Positions 8,171 through 17,062 of a stretch of 61,410 nucleotides of DNA are shown one piece after another (the stretch's first letter is position 1; the number at the start of each line of letters is the position of its first letter). The notes below the pieces were generated by a model. It did not search any database and was not told where the DNA came from. It saw only the letters and a list, made by a program, of their open reading frames with translations. The stretch comes from Oscillospiraceae bacterium (GTDB lineage Bacteria; Bacillota; Clostridia; Oscillospirales; Oscillospiraceae), in the NCBI GenBank assembly GCA_020025675.1, contig JAHHRS010000005.1, positions 1 to 61,410 on the forward strand, in the 5' to 3' direction. The position numbers and the translations under genes were made by a program.

Positions 8171-8343
8171 TTCTGAAAGGCATCGCCCCTCTCTATCTCG
8201 TCCATTTTTTTAGCAGTATATTCTCCATTTCTGCAAGATACAGCTTGTGCCGGAGCTGCTTCACGCAGACCAATCTTCCCTCTGAGATAATCTTGTATGA
8301 GTTTGACCTTTTCTTCTATACTCAGTTTTTGCTTTTGTGGCAT
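8167..8343 (-). pseudogene. IS3-family OrfA with large internal deletion
   Basis: A 58-codon frame that starts MPQKQKLSIEEKVKLIQD and is intact to GLREAA, then jumps to sequence that in another frame reads HKLYLAEMENILLKK and ends MDEIERGDAFQK. Both ends are typical of IS3-family OrfA proteins with tandem HTH domains, usually around 200 aa as remembered. The middle is missing, and a 7-A tract holds an additional frame change. It overlaps OrfB by a few nt at the AAGTGAG junction. Confidence 0.7.
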
Positions 8344-8407
8344 AACAATGCTCCCTCCAATATTGACAGTGTTTTATTTCGCTGTCTCTTATAGAGGGAG
8401 CATATCA

Positions 8408-8410
8408 CAA
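8408..8410. repeat. Target-site duplication, right copy (CAA)
   Basis: Matches CAA at 7198-7200 on the other side of the insertion sequence. In the minus-strand frame of the older transposase the codon is TTG, encoding the Leu that joins LLPT to HRQQALSVA once the insertion is removed. Confidence 0.75.
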
Positions 8411-9495
8411 TGTAGGCAGCAGGCCGTTTAACTTTGCATTAATTCGTTTGTTGTCGTAGTAATCCGTATATTTTATTAGCTCTGTCTTGAAGTTCCCCAT
8501 GGACTCAAATTTCTGCAGATAGAGCAGTTTGCTTTTCAACATGCCAAAGAGTTTCCAATGACTGCATTGTCCAGACAGTTTCCTTTGTGTCTCGTACTCT
8601 ACCGAATACCATTGTTTTTGAGCATTTTCTGGTATTGTCTGTGCTGATGCTGCCAACCCTGGTCAAAATGGAGAATTAAATTTGTGTGGCTGGGCATTTT
8701 CTGAAATGCCTTATCCAGCATGAGTTAACCGTGCTCAAAACCGGCCGTTCTGAGATCGTATAGCTGGCCAAATCGTTGCTGTACAAATAAGAATGGGTGA
8801 AAGATACAGTTTTTCGCCAAACAGAATGAATTCCGTCACATCTGTCACCCAATTCTGGATTGGCTTGTGTGCATGGAAGTTCCGTCTCCGAAGATTTGGC
8901 ACAATTTTGACGGCTTCGCCTTTGTATGAGTGATATTTTTTCATGTGGACATGGCAAGCAAAGCCTCGCTGCTACAATAGTCCTGAACTGTCTTATAGTT
9001 AAGGCAAATCTCTCGGCTGTGCAGTTGGTTTGTAATTCCGCCATAGCCGTAATTTCTGCTTTTGCTGTCTCATATTTATCTGACTTTCCCATCTGTTTCA
9101 AACGGTAATAAAAGGTTCACGAGCAAGCTGCACGATTTCAAGCAGAAGGGACAATGTAAATTCCCGCCTTAGCTTTCCAACTACCAGCGTTTTTGTGATG
9201 GCGTGGCTGATCCTCTAATACCAAGACTTGCGAAATTTTATGTAGGCTGCTTCTGCGCGCAGCCGCTGATTTTACGCTTGGCATAAAAATCACCACATCT
9301 GCCAGAAAGTATATCATACTGTCCAATAAATGGTGTGCAGTTCACAGTTCTAAAACGGTCTTTTGTTATGCCAAAATTCCCACATTGGTTTTTTATCCCT
9401 CTGCTTGTGTAAAAAGTGAATACAATCAAGTTAAAATCAGACAAGACGTGTGAACTGCACCCTTTTGCAGCTGTGGCCATTAAAAAGTATGTCAG

Positions 9496-10320
9496 CTAAA
9501 ATGGTATTTTCAATATCTGTCCCGGATAAATAACCGTGGAACTCAGGCCGTTTAGTTCCATTATTTCTTTGTATCTGAGTCCTGAGCCCAGTTCTTTTTC
9601 TGCGATGCCCCAAAGGGTGTCTCCGGATTTTACCATATAATTTCTGTAATCGTTTGGTGGCTGCTCCGAGACAACCTCAAGATAAGCAACGGATATTGGA
9701 GACATTATATTGTAGTCTCCGTCAAGGCTCTGATTTATAACCGCCCGTTCACCGCTTACAGACAGCACAATCCACAGTTTATTTATTACCCAGCCCGGAA
9801 CCGCCGTATTATTCCAATAACGGGCTCCCGGTAAGATTTTCACCACATCGCCTGGGCGTATATCCTCTCCCGAGCTGTAATTCGGCCTATATGCCCCCAG
9901 GGCTTCCGACACATTTCGGTACACCTTGCCTACCCTGTCCCCGTAATTACCCTCTATTGAGCAGAGTGTATCTCCGGTTCTGTATAGGCAGTATCCCATA
10001 TGATCTGCCTCTTTGCCATTCAAATCATATATAAGAATATCACCCTCACGGTAGTCGCCTGTAACCCACATTTTATTTTTCTTTGCCCAGTCCATAACAT
10101 AGGGGCAGTAGGCGGATTTGCCTCCGTTTAAAAACAATTTTGAAAGTCCGCACTCCATAAAACCTGCCCATATAAAGGTAACGCACCAGCCGTACTGCTC
10201 TCCGCTTACAGGTCTTCCGTAATACAGTGTGTTATAAATTACGTTATTTGAGCCCATTGGTTTTTCAGAAGTTCCAACCTGTGATAAAAACCATTGGCTG
10301 AGATCAGACACCATGCTCAT
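9496..10320 (-). CDS. CHAP-domain / LysM cell-wall hydrolase
   Basis: A 274-aa protein with three parts: an N-terminal CHAP-type amidase/endopeptidase (residues about 15-145), with Cys46 in YGWCVTF, His in EADHMGY and SIEGNYGD; a middle beta-rich segment (about 155-215) like an SH3 wall-binding region; and a C-terminal LysM (about 228-274) with SGDTLWGIAEKELG and IYPGQILKIP. There is no signal peptide or membrane anchor, as in phage endolysins and some moonlighting hydrolases. GAGGTGG precedes the ATG. It adjoins the IS region, but no other phage genes are visible. Confidence 0.8.
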   Translation of the reverse strand: MSMVSDLSQWFLSQVGTSEKPMGSNNVIYNTLYYGRPVSGEQYGWCVTFIWAGFMECGLSKLFLNGGKSAYCPYVMDWAKKNKMWVTGDYREGDILIYDLNGKEADHMGYCLYRTGDTLCSIEGNYGDRVGKVYRNVSEALGAYRPNYSSGEDIRPGDVVKILPGARYWNNTAVPGWVINKLWIVLSVSGERAVINQSLDGDYNIMSPISVAYLEVVSEQPPNDYRNYMVKSGDTLWGIAEKELGSGLRYKEIMELNGLSSTVIYPGQILKIPF

Positions 10321-10612
10321 CTTACCACCTCATACATATATATTCCATGAGCGGAAAAAAGGCTAATTTAGATTAATATAATATTGATATGAAAAAATGT
10401 ACATCTGCGTACTGAGTGAGGTGGGTGAAAAGGCTGAAGCAGCAGCCCAAATAATTAACTGTTTTTCGCTTAATGTGTCCATTTTTTAAATTAAGGCATG
10501 GATATTGCCTTCTTTATAAAATAAAAATCACCCCATGTTTCAGCAGAATAAGCTACTGCCTAACAAATGAGGTGAATTTAAATAAACTTTCTGATTTTAA
10601 TAATGTAATAAC

Positions 10613-11317
10613 TTACAGGTGGAAACGCCGCCTTGCCTCCTCACGGAGGGAAGGAACTATACGGATAATTATAAGCGGCATGGAAAAGCCCAGGCATACT
10701 GCCAGCACTATTAAAGACCAGCCGGGATTCCATTGTGAAGAAATATAGACGTCCAGTATTAGCTCGATAGCCACACTCATAGTACCGATTCCCACAAGGC
10801 AAATCACTATTGACATAAGTATGGAACGGTGTCCGCCACGCAACAGGTAGCATATAATGAGACTTATAACTGCTAAAGCAACAATAATGGGCAGGGCAAG
10901 TCCCATATACCAGTCAATTCCGCCGGAAGCCAAAGCTATAAGCAGCACATAAAGGGCCACTGCGCCTATGTCCAGCGTAAGCCTTGCCAAACTTGGCATT
11001 CCCCGCCACAGGAGAGGCGGTATAAACCAAATCCACAGCATTGCCGCTGCTCCCGCAGCATATAACCACCATCTGATTTCAGGTCTTAAAGCCAGATTCA
11101 AGAGTCCGCAGCATATGGCAACTGATGCAAACATCACACTTAAAAGCAGGGCAAGTTCTCTCTTTGAGACCGGCTCAATGTTCTCCCGCCTCTGTGGGAA
11201 AAAAGGCAGTTCAGATTCCCTGTCCACATCATTTGGGTTTAGAACAACTGTACCGCAGAGAGGACAGCGCTTCAAATCCTTTCCCAGCTCCACACCGCAG
11301 TTAACACAGTATGACAT
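10613..11317 (-). CDS. Zinc-ribbon membrane protein (DUF6320-like)
   Basis: This 234-aa protein starts with a zinc ribbon, CVNCG and CPLCG in the first 25 residues, then a short linker and about six hydrophobic helices to a positively charged end (SLREEARRRF). The architecture matches the DUF6320 type. The ATG directly abuts the TGA of the upstream acyltransferase-like gene, so translation is coupled. The pair lies divergent from an esterase gene, which hints at an acyl or lipid function. No catalytic motif is visible in the membrane part. Confidence 0.65.
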   Translation of the reverse strand: MSYCVNCGVELGKDLKRCPLCGTVVLNPNDVDRESELPFFPQRRENIEPVSKRELALLLSVMFASVAICCGLLNLALRPEIRWWLYAAGAAAMLWIWFIPPLLWRGMPSLARLTLDIGAVALYVLLIALASGGIDWYMGLALPIIVALAVISLIICYLLRGGHRSILMSIVICLVGIGTMSVAIELILDVYISSQWNPGWSLIVLAVCLGFSMPLIIIRIVPSLREEARRRFHL

Positions 11318-12622
11318 TCAATTCACTCCTTCTGCCAAATCAGCTCGCTGACGGTTGCTCTCGATATGAACGGGAATGCCGTCCCGCACAAGAAATCTGA
11401 AGAACTCCCGCTCTAACTCTGCTTCTTTCATAGTCCCCGAAAATGTAACTTCCATAATGTTTCCAAAGCTCATTGACGCCAGATGAGGTCTTGGGACGGT
11501 AGCCTGTCCCTGTATAACCTCCATATGCTCAATGTAAGGCTCCATTTCCTCCGGCACTTTGAATATTCCCGGATTTGTCATTATGGCTGAATACGGTCTT
11601 GTGCCTTTCAACTTGTAGCTTATAGCCATTATGGGATTTTTAAAAATTCTGGGCACAAGTTTTAAAAATTTATTCTTCTGAAAACGAACATTTCTGCTGA
11701 AAGCAGCTCTCATTTCATTTGGGCTGCAATGAATTCGCATGTAGTGGTGAACAATACTCACCACTTCCTCAAAGCTGTAATCCCCCAGTGACGGGTCAAT
11801 CCACGGCTGTACGGTGAGTATAAAATTTCTCATGGTTTTGGTGGGAAAATAAGCTCTGAGATTTACAGGTACGGAAAGAGCTATAGGTTTTTCCTTTATA
11901 GGATGCTCCCGCCTTTGCTTTTCTATGAGTACAAACATTAAAGCTCCGCATAGATAGTCCGTTATTGAAACGCCCATACTCTTGGCTCTTGCCTTTAGTT
12001 TATCCACAGGCATAAAGCCCATGGTAACATTAAATGTATAAAATCTCTCAGGTGTTCCGATATTCTGATAAGCTCTTTTTATAAGATGCTGAGCCTTGCA
12101 GTGTTTTACAGCGTATTTGGAATAAGCGTCCTCCCACTCCTCGGCAGTTGACTTTTCCTCAATATTCTGTATTCCGCAGTCACAGGGGATGTCCACTCCT
12201 GTTTCCCTGAGATACTGAGCCAAAAGGCAGCGCATAAAAACGAGAGTACCGGCCCCGTCAGATATGGCGTGAAACACCTCAACGGAAATGCGCCTGTCAT
12301 AATAGTAAAAGCGGACCAGCCAGTTATTGTCCTCATTAAATCTCACCGGTCTGCACGGCTCCGCCACATCTTCTTTAAGGAAAGGCCCGGGGGCTTTGTT
12401 AGGCTCAAAATAATACCAGAAAAAACCCTTCCTTATTCTGCTTCTGAAACCCGGAAAACGAGGCATCACTTTGTCAATTGCTCTTTGCAGAGCATCCGGC
12501 TGTACCTTTTCCCGCATAACAGCCGAAAAACGATAAATAGCCGAATATTCCTCTTTTTGAAGCGAGGAATACATTACGCTTGCATTGTCCATTTTGTACC
12601 AAGACACTTTTCTGTGTGACAA
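11318..12622 (-). CDS. Condensation-fold acyltransferase-like protein
   Basis: This 434-aa protein has the HxxxDG motif HAISDGAG near residue 117, the signature of the chloramphenicol acetyltransferase / condensation / WS superfamily, which move acyl groups onto alcohols or amines. A second typical region, LSVPVNLRAYFP, lies near residue 250. The family is often labelled alcohol acetyltransferase. The start is TTG at 12622 with GAGGTGAG upstream. The coupled downstream gene is the zinc-ribbon membrane protein. The substrate is unknown. Confidence 0.7.
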   Translation of the reverse strand: MSHRKVSWYKMDNASVMYSSLQKEEYSAIYRFSAVMREKVQPDALQRAIDKVMPRFPGFRSRIRKGFFWYYFEPNKAPGPFLKEDVAEPCRPVRFNEDNNWLVRFYYYDRRISVEVFHAISDGAGTLVFMRCLLAQYLRETGVDIPCDCGIQNIEEKSTAEEWEDAYSKYAVKHCKAQHLIKRAYQNIGTPERFYTFNVTMGFMPVDKLKARAKSMGVSITDYLCGALMFVLIEKQRREHPIKEKPIALSVPVNLRAYFPTKTMRNFILTVQPWIDPSLGDYSFEEVVSIVHHYMRIHCSPNEMRAAFSRNVRFQKNKFLKLVPRIFKNPIMAISYKLKGTRPYSAIMTNPGIFKVPEEMEPYIEHMEVIQGQATVPRPHLASMSFGNIMEVTFSGTMKEAELEREFFRFLVRDGIPVHIESNRQRADLAEGVN

Positions 12623-12707
12623 AGTTTCTCACCTCAATTCTCTTTCTGCATTTCTATATTAACACTCAAAATCTATTACCGCAAGGAAAAATATCCTTAT
12701 AAAAATC

Positions 12708-12735
12708 TTGCCAGAACGGCGGGATATGTTATAAT
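12708..12735 (+). promoter_or_regulatory. Predicted promoter of the esterase gene
   Basis: TTGCCA (12708-12713) and TATAAT (12730-12735) are spaced by 16 nt, ending 28 nt before the ATG. It lies in the 141-bp gap shared with the divergent acyltransferase-like gene. Confidence 0.6.
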
Positions 12736-12763
12736 TGTAAAAATAAAGGGAGATGAAGGGCAA

Positions 12764-13699
12764 ATGAGTAAAGAAAAATACCGCAAAAAAAGAGGAACAC
12801 CGGAACCTAAACTGGACCCGGCCATGCGCGTTTTAAAAGCACTTCACAGTGTTAGTACTCCCGACGAGTTAACTCCAGATGAGCTGGAAAAGCAGCGTAG
12901 AAGTCAGGAAGTTTTAGGTAACCTGGTGGCTCCCATGGCCGGAATGGTATGGGAGAATATAGATATAAACGGAATTCCCGCAGCATGGATGTGTTTGGAA
13001 CGTCCTCATAAAAGGCGAAGGGCAATTTTATACTGTCACGGTGGAGGATACACAAGCGGTAATTTGGGCTATTCCAAGGTACTTGCCTCTAAGCTGACCC
13101 AGCGCACCGGCTTTGACGTTTTGGCTTTTGAGTATCGTCTGGCTCCTGAATTTCCGTATCCGGCCGCCATTGACGACGGAGAAAAAGTCTGGGATCACCT
13201 TATGTATCTTGGCTACGGTGCAAGAGACATAGTCATAGCAGGTGATTCTGCCGGTGGAAATCTGGCTCTGGCACTGTGCCTCAGGCTGAAAGCAAAACAC
13301 AGGATGCTTCCCGGTGCTATACTTTTGATGTCTCCGTGGACAGATATGACACTCTCCGGTATTTCATATGAACAGCGGCGAAAGTTTGACCCAATATTAA
13401 GTTTAGAGTATATTCAGGCCGTAATAAAAGCTTATGCCGGAGATAATGACCTCACATCCCCCACACTCTCTCCTCTATTCGGAAATTTTGAAGGTTTCCC
13501 CCCTACACTGATTCAGGTTGGTACTCACGAAATTTTGTATTCCGACTCTGAGCGCCTGAGAGACAGAATGCTGGAGGCAGGGGTGTCATGCAGGCTTGAA
13601 GTATGGGATGACATGTGGCATGTTTTCCAGATGTTTCCGCTAAAAAAAGCCTCCTGCGCCATGGACAGTATGGCTCATTTTCTGCTTGAGGAACTATGA
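12764..13699 (+). CDS. Alpha/beta hydrolase, HSL-type esterase/lipase
   Basis: This 311-aa protein belongs to the hormone-sensitive-lipase family (alpha/beta hydrolase fold 3). The oxyanion-hole motif HGGGYTSGN is near residue 92, the nucleophile Ser162 is in GDSAGGN, and the catalytic His is in MWHVFQMFP near the C-terminus, with the acid probably in the preceding YSDSERL region. There is no signal peptide, so it is cytoplasmic. It is divergent from the condensation-fold acyltransferase gene, and one gene may make an ester that the other removes. Confidence 0.85.
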   Translation: MSKEKYRKKRGTPEPKLDPAMRVLKALHSVSTPDELTPDELEKQRRSQEVLGNLVAPMAGMVWENIDINGIPAAWMCLERPHKRRRAILYCHGGGYTSGNLGYSKVLASKLTQRTGFDVLAFEYRLAPEFPYPAAIDDGEKVWDHLMYLGYGARDIVIAGDSAGGNLALALCLRLKAKHRMLPGAILLMSPWTDMTLSGISYEQRRKFDPILSLEYIQAVIKAYAGDNDLTSPTLSPLFGNFEGFPPTLIQVGTHEILYSDSERLRDRMLEAGVSCRLEVWDDMWHVFQMFPLKKASCAMDSMAHFLLEEL

Positions 13700-13709
13700 A
13701 ATCATTAAG

Positions 13710-13739
13710 CGGCAGTTGGTTTGTATAACTGCCGTTTTT
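13710..13739 (+). terminator. Terminator after the esterase gene
   Basis: CGGCAGTT (13710-13717) and AACTGCCG (13727-13734) form an 8-bp stem followed by TTTTTATTTTT, a rho-independent terminator 11 nt after the stop codon. Confidence 0.8.
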
Positions 13740-13903
13740 ATTTTTCCTTTGTATGGCAAAAGTACTACTGCTGCGCCTAAGACTATCATTTTTTGTTAGA
13801 ATTTTTGTGTATAATACCAAAAGTTTACCCGACTATTGCAATTTTATCCATAATGTTGCATAATAACAGTAATTAATTTCCTGTTAGGAGGAACGAAAAA
13901 TAA

Positions 13904-14992
13904 ATGAAAAGGATGACAAGGGTTGGTCTTATCACCAGCGGTGGTGACTGTCAGGGTCTTAACGCTGCAATACGTGGTGTTGGCAAAGCACTATTCCAGC
14001 GCCTCGGCAGAAATGTGGAAATATTCGGTATGTACGACGGCTACCGTGGACTTATAGACGGAGACTATAAGTACATGGAGTCCTCAGATTTTTCCGGTAT
14101 TCTTACCCAGGGAGGTACAATATTGGGTACTTCCAGACAGCGCTATATTCCCGGCAAGGATATTGTTGATGAAGAGGGCAACAGCCTTATGCCGGCTATG
14201 CTTGATACATACAACAGGCTTAATCTGGATTGTCTTGTAATTATGGGCGGCAACGGAACTCAGAAGAGTGCAAAACTCATTTCAGACTATGGCATGAATG
14301 TAGTCACTCTTCCTAAAACCATTGATAACGACATTTGGGGTACTGATACCACCTTCGGTTTCCAGAGTGCCGTTGATATAGCTACAAATGTTATAGACTA
14401 CATTCACTCTACCGCCAGTTCTCACAGCCGTGTTTTTGTTGTGGAACTTATGGGTCGTGACGCAGGATGGCTGACTTTAAACGCCGGTATTGCCAGTGGA
14501 GCAGACGCTATTCTTATTCCCGAAATTCCATATGACATAGAAAAAGTAGCAGAGATGGTGCAGGCAAGAAAGGAACAAGGCAGGGGTTTTTCCATAGTTG
14601 CATGTGCAGAGGGTGCTGTGTCTATCCACGATAAAATTTTATCCGAGGAAGAGAGCCGCCGTAAGAAAGAAAACAGCCGCTTTCCCGCTGTATCCTACGC
14701 CATTGCAGACGAGCTGCAAAAACTAACCGGTGTAGAAACCAGAGTTACAGTACCGGGGCACTATCAGAGAGGCGGTCCTCCCTGCCCTTACGACAGAGTG
14801 CTTGCCACACAGTTCGGAACTGCCGCCGCAGAGCTTATTGTTAATAAGCAGTATAACCGGATGGTTGCAATTCAGGATAACCGTATAGTTTCCATTCCTC
14901 TTGACGATGCAGCAAGCAAGACAAAGTTTCTGCCAACCGATCACTGCATGATACAGGTAGCAAGAGACATAGGCATTTGCATGGGTGACTAA
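13904..14992 (+). CDS. pfkA: 6-phosphofructokinase, group III type
   Basis: A 362-aa PFK phosphorylating fructose 6-phosphate. Motifs are SGGDCQGLNAAIRG (donor-binding loop), GGTILGTSR, MGGNGTQK, the catalytic PKTIDND, MGRDAGW and GHYQRGGPPC. The site after GGN is Gly, as in ATP-dependent enzymes (GGDGS), while PK before TIDND is typical of pyrophosphate-dependent ones. This mix matches group III PFKs, so the donor is uncertain. AGGAGG precedes the start. It is transcribed alone, ending at a strong terminator. Confidence 0.88.
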   Translation: MKRMTRVGLITSGGDCQGLNAAIRGVGKALFQRLGRNVEIFGMYDGYRGLIDGDYKYMESSDFSGILTQGGTILGTSRQRYIPGKDIVDEEGNSLMPAMLDTYNRLNLDCLVIMGGNGTQKSAKLISDYGMNVVTLPKTIDNDIWGTDTTFGFQSAVDIATNVIDYIHSTASSHSRVFVVELMGRDAGWLTLNAGIASGADAILIPEIPYDIEKVAEMVQARKEQGRGFSIVACAEGAVSIHDKILSEEESRRKKENSRFPAVSYAIADELQKLTGVETRVTVPGHYQRGGPPCPYDRVLATQFGTAAAELIVNKQYNRMVAIQDNRIVSIPLDDAASKTKFLPTDHCMIQVARDIGICMGD

Positions 14993-15009
14993 TATAATCT
15001 GATAGAAAA

Positions 15010-15040
15010 CGCACGATGATTTAATTCATCGTGCGTTTTT
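15010..15040 (+). terminator. Terminator after pfk
   Basis: CGCACGATGA (15010-15019) and TCATCGTGCG (15026-15035) form a perfect 10-bp stem with a 6-nt loop and a TTTTT tail. It lies between convergent genes and may also serve the minus-strand permease operon. Confidence 0.9.
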
Positions 15041-15043
15041 AGT

Positions 15044-17062
15044 TTAATCTGTGTTCTTTTCGCTGACTATCTTATAGTAAGTCTTTGCCGTAAGAGCATA
15101 TATAATTCCGTAGAAAAGAGCAAAAACTCCGAAACTGCATGCAGTGCATAATACTGTAAGCTTCCAGTTTACAACGTCAAACAGCTGCAGCAGCAGACGC
15201 ATTAAGTTAAAGTCCATTATAATGTGTATTCCTGCAACTGCCAGCGGAGCAAAGAAAACCGTCAGTACCTGCAGATTGATGCTCTTTTTTATTTCCTTTT
15301 TAGACAGACCAACCTGCTGCATAACAAGGAAACGTTCTTTATCCTCATAGCCGTCTGAAATTTGTCTGTAATACATTATAAGCACCATTGCCGCCAGAAA
15401 TACAGCGCTGAGTATAAGTCCCAGAAGCAAAAATCCGCCGTTTGTTTCGTTATAGATTTCCCTGTCATTTTCTCTCGATGTCAGAAAATAGTTGGAGGCT
15501 TTACCTTCGGTTGCCTGAACCATTGCAGTATTGAGAGCATTAAAGTACCCTATTTCCTGATCTTCGTCCCCGGACACATCGAAATTATATTCATCTGTCA
15601 GATCAGACTTCATTTCACCCAGTTCATTATTTATATTATAAAGCTCAATTACATCCTCAATTTCAGGCAAAGCTATATAAATCGGACTGTAATTCATAAG
15701 ACGTGCAAACCCGTTACCGGTAAGTTCAATACTGCCCTGTAAAAGTTCGTAGCTTAAATCTACTTTTTTGTTGCTGTCTTTGGGGCCGAAGCTTAATTTT
15801 AAGGTATCCGACGCGGCATTAGCTCCCGTAATAATAGCCTGTCCCTTTTCAAGGACTGCATTTTTATTGAAAATCCTATTGTAATCATTGAGACTTATAA
15901 AAATGAAGCTGCAATAGTCGTCAATAGTTTCTCTGGTCACACTTCTATAAACATCTCCGTCCAAATTGAACAGGAGCTTTAGGCATTGATAGTTTTCAAG
16001 ATTTTCAACTGTAAGATTCTCTTTTTCAGCTGTATTTTCAATTATATCCGTGAACTCTAAGTTTAAATCCTGGTTATCGTTATTTTTAACGCTAAGTGCA
16101 ATGTCACTGTTGTGATTTATTTCAACAGTTTCATCAATTCCCAGATACAGGGACAGCGTGCCTGAAATCATAACAAGCACCATGGTAGAAAGTATGCAGA
16201 TATTTGCCAGACCCACCGCATTACGGTTCATGCGGTGAATCATGCCTGAAACACCTATAAAATGACCTGTTTTGTAATAGAACTTTTTGTTGTTCCGCAG
16301 AAGCTTTAATACAGCTATGCTCACGGCTGAAAAGAGACAGTATGTGCCGATGATTACAAGCAAAACGGCAATAAAATAGTACTGTATAGCCAGCATGGCA
16401 TTTTCAGTTGTAAGTGCCAGATAGTAGCCTCCGCCAAGAGTTAGCACACCTGCAACGGTCATTATCCAGCGGGTTTTCGGCTCTCTCTCGCCTACATTGT
16501 TTTCCCGCAGCAGCTCAACGGTATTTAGTTTTTTCAGTTTCCACAGGTTTTTTAGCAGGACTATAAGCATAATTGAGCCGAACAGGATGGCTGTCATTTC
16601 GGCAGCGGGCGCAGAAAAATAAGCTTTAGGTGCGTCAAAATTCAGAATTTTTGCTGCCAGCATAAGAACCAGCTTTAAAAGCAGTACACCCAGTATAAGT
16701 CCCCCGCCTGTGCCTATAAGCCATGTGTAAACACCCTCGAAAAACAGGACTTTTGCAATGTTTCCCTTGCCCATACCAAGCACATTATACAGTCCAAGCT
16801 CTTTATTTCTCCGCTTCATTAGAAAAGAGTTTGTATAGTTGAGCAATATGAATATAAAAAGCCCAAGAATTACTGAGCCCAAGGACATGTAGTTTGAAAG
16901 ATAGTTATACCGCAGCATATCTCCAAGCGGCATTCCGGCCATTGCCAAAACTATATAAAAGACAGCCGCTGAAAATACAACTGTCAGAATGTACGGCAGA
17001 TAAAATATGCCGTTTTTTACCAGGTTTGAAGCGGCAATTCGGGGATAAAAGGACTTAGTCAT
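15044..17062 (-). CDS. BceB-type ABC transporter permease
   Basis: A 672-aa FtsX-family permease. Four N-terminal spans include the characteristic first helix after YPRIAASNLVKNG, then four more spans, a large extracellular region (about 310-540) rich in polar residues, and two C-terminal spans. This layout and length match BceB-like peptide-sensing transporters, which confer resistance to bacitracin-type and lantibiotic peptides and signal to their cognate kinase. Its start overlaps the end of the ATPase gene by 8 nt. It ends 2 nt before the convergent pfk terminator region. Confidence 0.88.
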   Translation of the reverse strand: MTKSFYPRIAASNLVKNGIFYLPYILTVVFSAAVFYIVLAMAGMPLGDMLRYNYLSNYMSLGSVILGLFIFILLNYTNSFLMKRRNKELGLYNVLGMGKGNIAKVLFFEGVYTWLIGTGGGLILGVLLLKLVLMLAAKILNFDAPKAYFSAPAAEMTAILFGSIMLIVLLKNLWKLKKLNTVELLRENNVGEREPKTRWIMTVAGVLTLGGGYYLALTTENAMLAIQYYFIAVLLVIIGTYCLFSAVSIAVLKLLRNNKKFYYKTGHFIGVSGMIHRMNRNAVGLANICILSTMVLVMISGTLSLYLGIDETVEINHNSDIALSVKNNDNQDLNLEFTDIIENTAEKENLTVENLENYQCLKLLFNLDGDVYRSVTRETIDDYCSFIFISLNDYNRIFNKNAVLEKGQAIITGANAASDTLKLSFGPKDSNKKVDLSYELLQGSIELTGNGFARLMNYSPIYIALPEIEDVIELYNINNELGEMKSDLTDEYNFDVSGDEDQEIGYFNALNTAMVQATEGKASNYFLTSRENDREIYNETNGGFLLLGLILSAVFLAAMVLIMYYRQISDGYEDKERFLVMQQVGLSKKEIKKSINLQVLTVFFAPLAVAGIHIIMDFNLMRLLLQLFDVVNWKLTVLCTACSFGVFALFYGIIYALTAKTYYKIVSEKNTD

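Larger units (their letters stand above)
7201..8407 (-). mobile_element. IS3-family insertion sequence, 1207 bp, defective
   Basis: The left end reads TGATATGCTCCC from 7201 and the right end, on the minus strand from 8407, reads the same 12 nt. Similarity continues inward through GACAG.GAAA for about 35 nt. CAA duplications flank both ends. The content is a shortened OrfA and an OrfB with an internal stop. A terminator-type hairpin lies just inside the left end. Full elements of this type are longer, so an internal deletion in OrfA explains the short length. Confidence 0.88.
7168..9200 (-). pseudogene. Remnant transposase (IS3-family OrfB) of the older element
   Basis: Read on the minus strand in several frames. 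The pieces include an N-terminal KLRREFTLSLLLEIVQLARE (about 9120-9190), KQMGKSDKYETAKAEI (about 9055-9105), YHSYKGEAVKIVPN and WVTDVTEF with KLYLSPIL (about 8800-8940), and the C-terminal FGMLKSKLLYLQKFES plus YTDYYDNKRINAKLNGL (8411-8600). Removing the younger IS and one CAA copy joins this directly to LHRQQALSVA and a stop at 7168. Many frameshifts make it non-functional. Confidence 0.8.
7123..9344 (-). mobile_element. Decayed IS3-family element interrupted by a younger IS
   Basis: An old element disrupted by the IS at 7201-8407. The proposed left end begins TGAAGTAACCCC at 7123; the proposed right end, read on the minus strand from 9344, begins TGAACTGCAC. Each of these 29-nt ends finishes in GACAGTAT, and they agree at about 18 positions. 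Without the younger IS about 1.0 kb remains, too short for complete OrfA plus OrfB. A further TGTGAACTGCACC copy at 9449-9461 may be the end of yet another relic. The outer boundaries are tentative. Confidence 0.5.
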
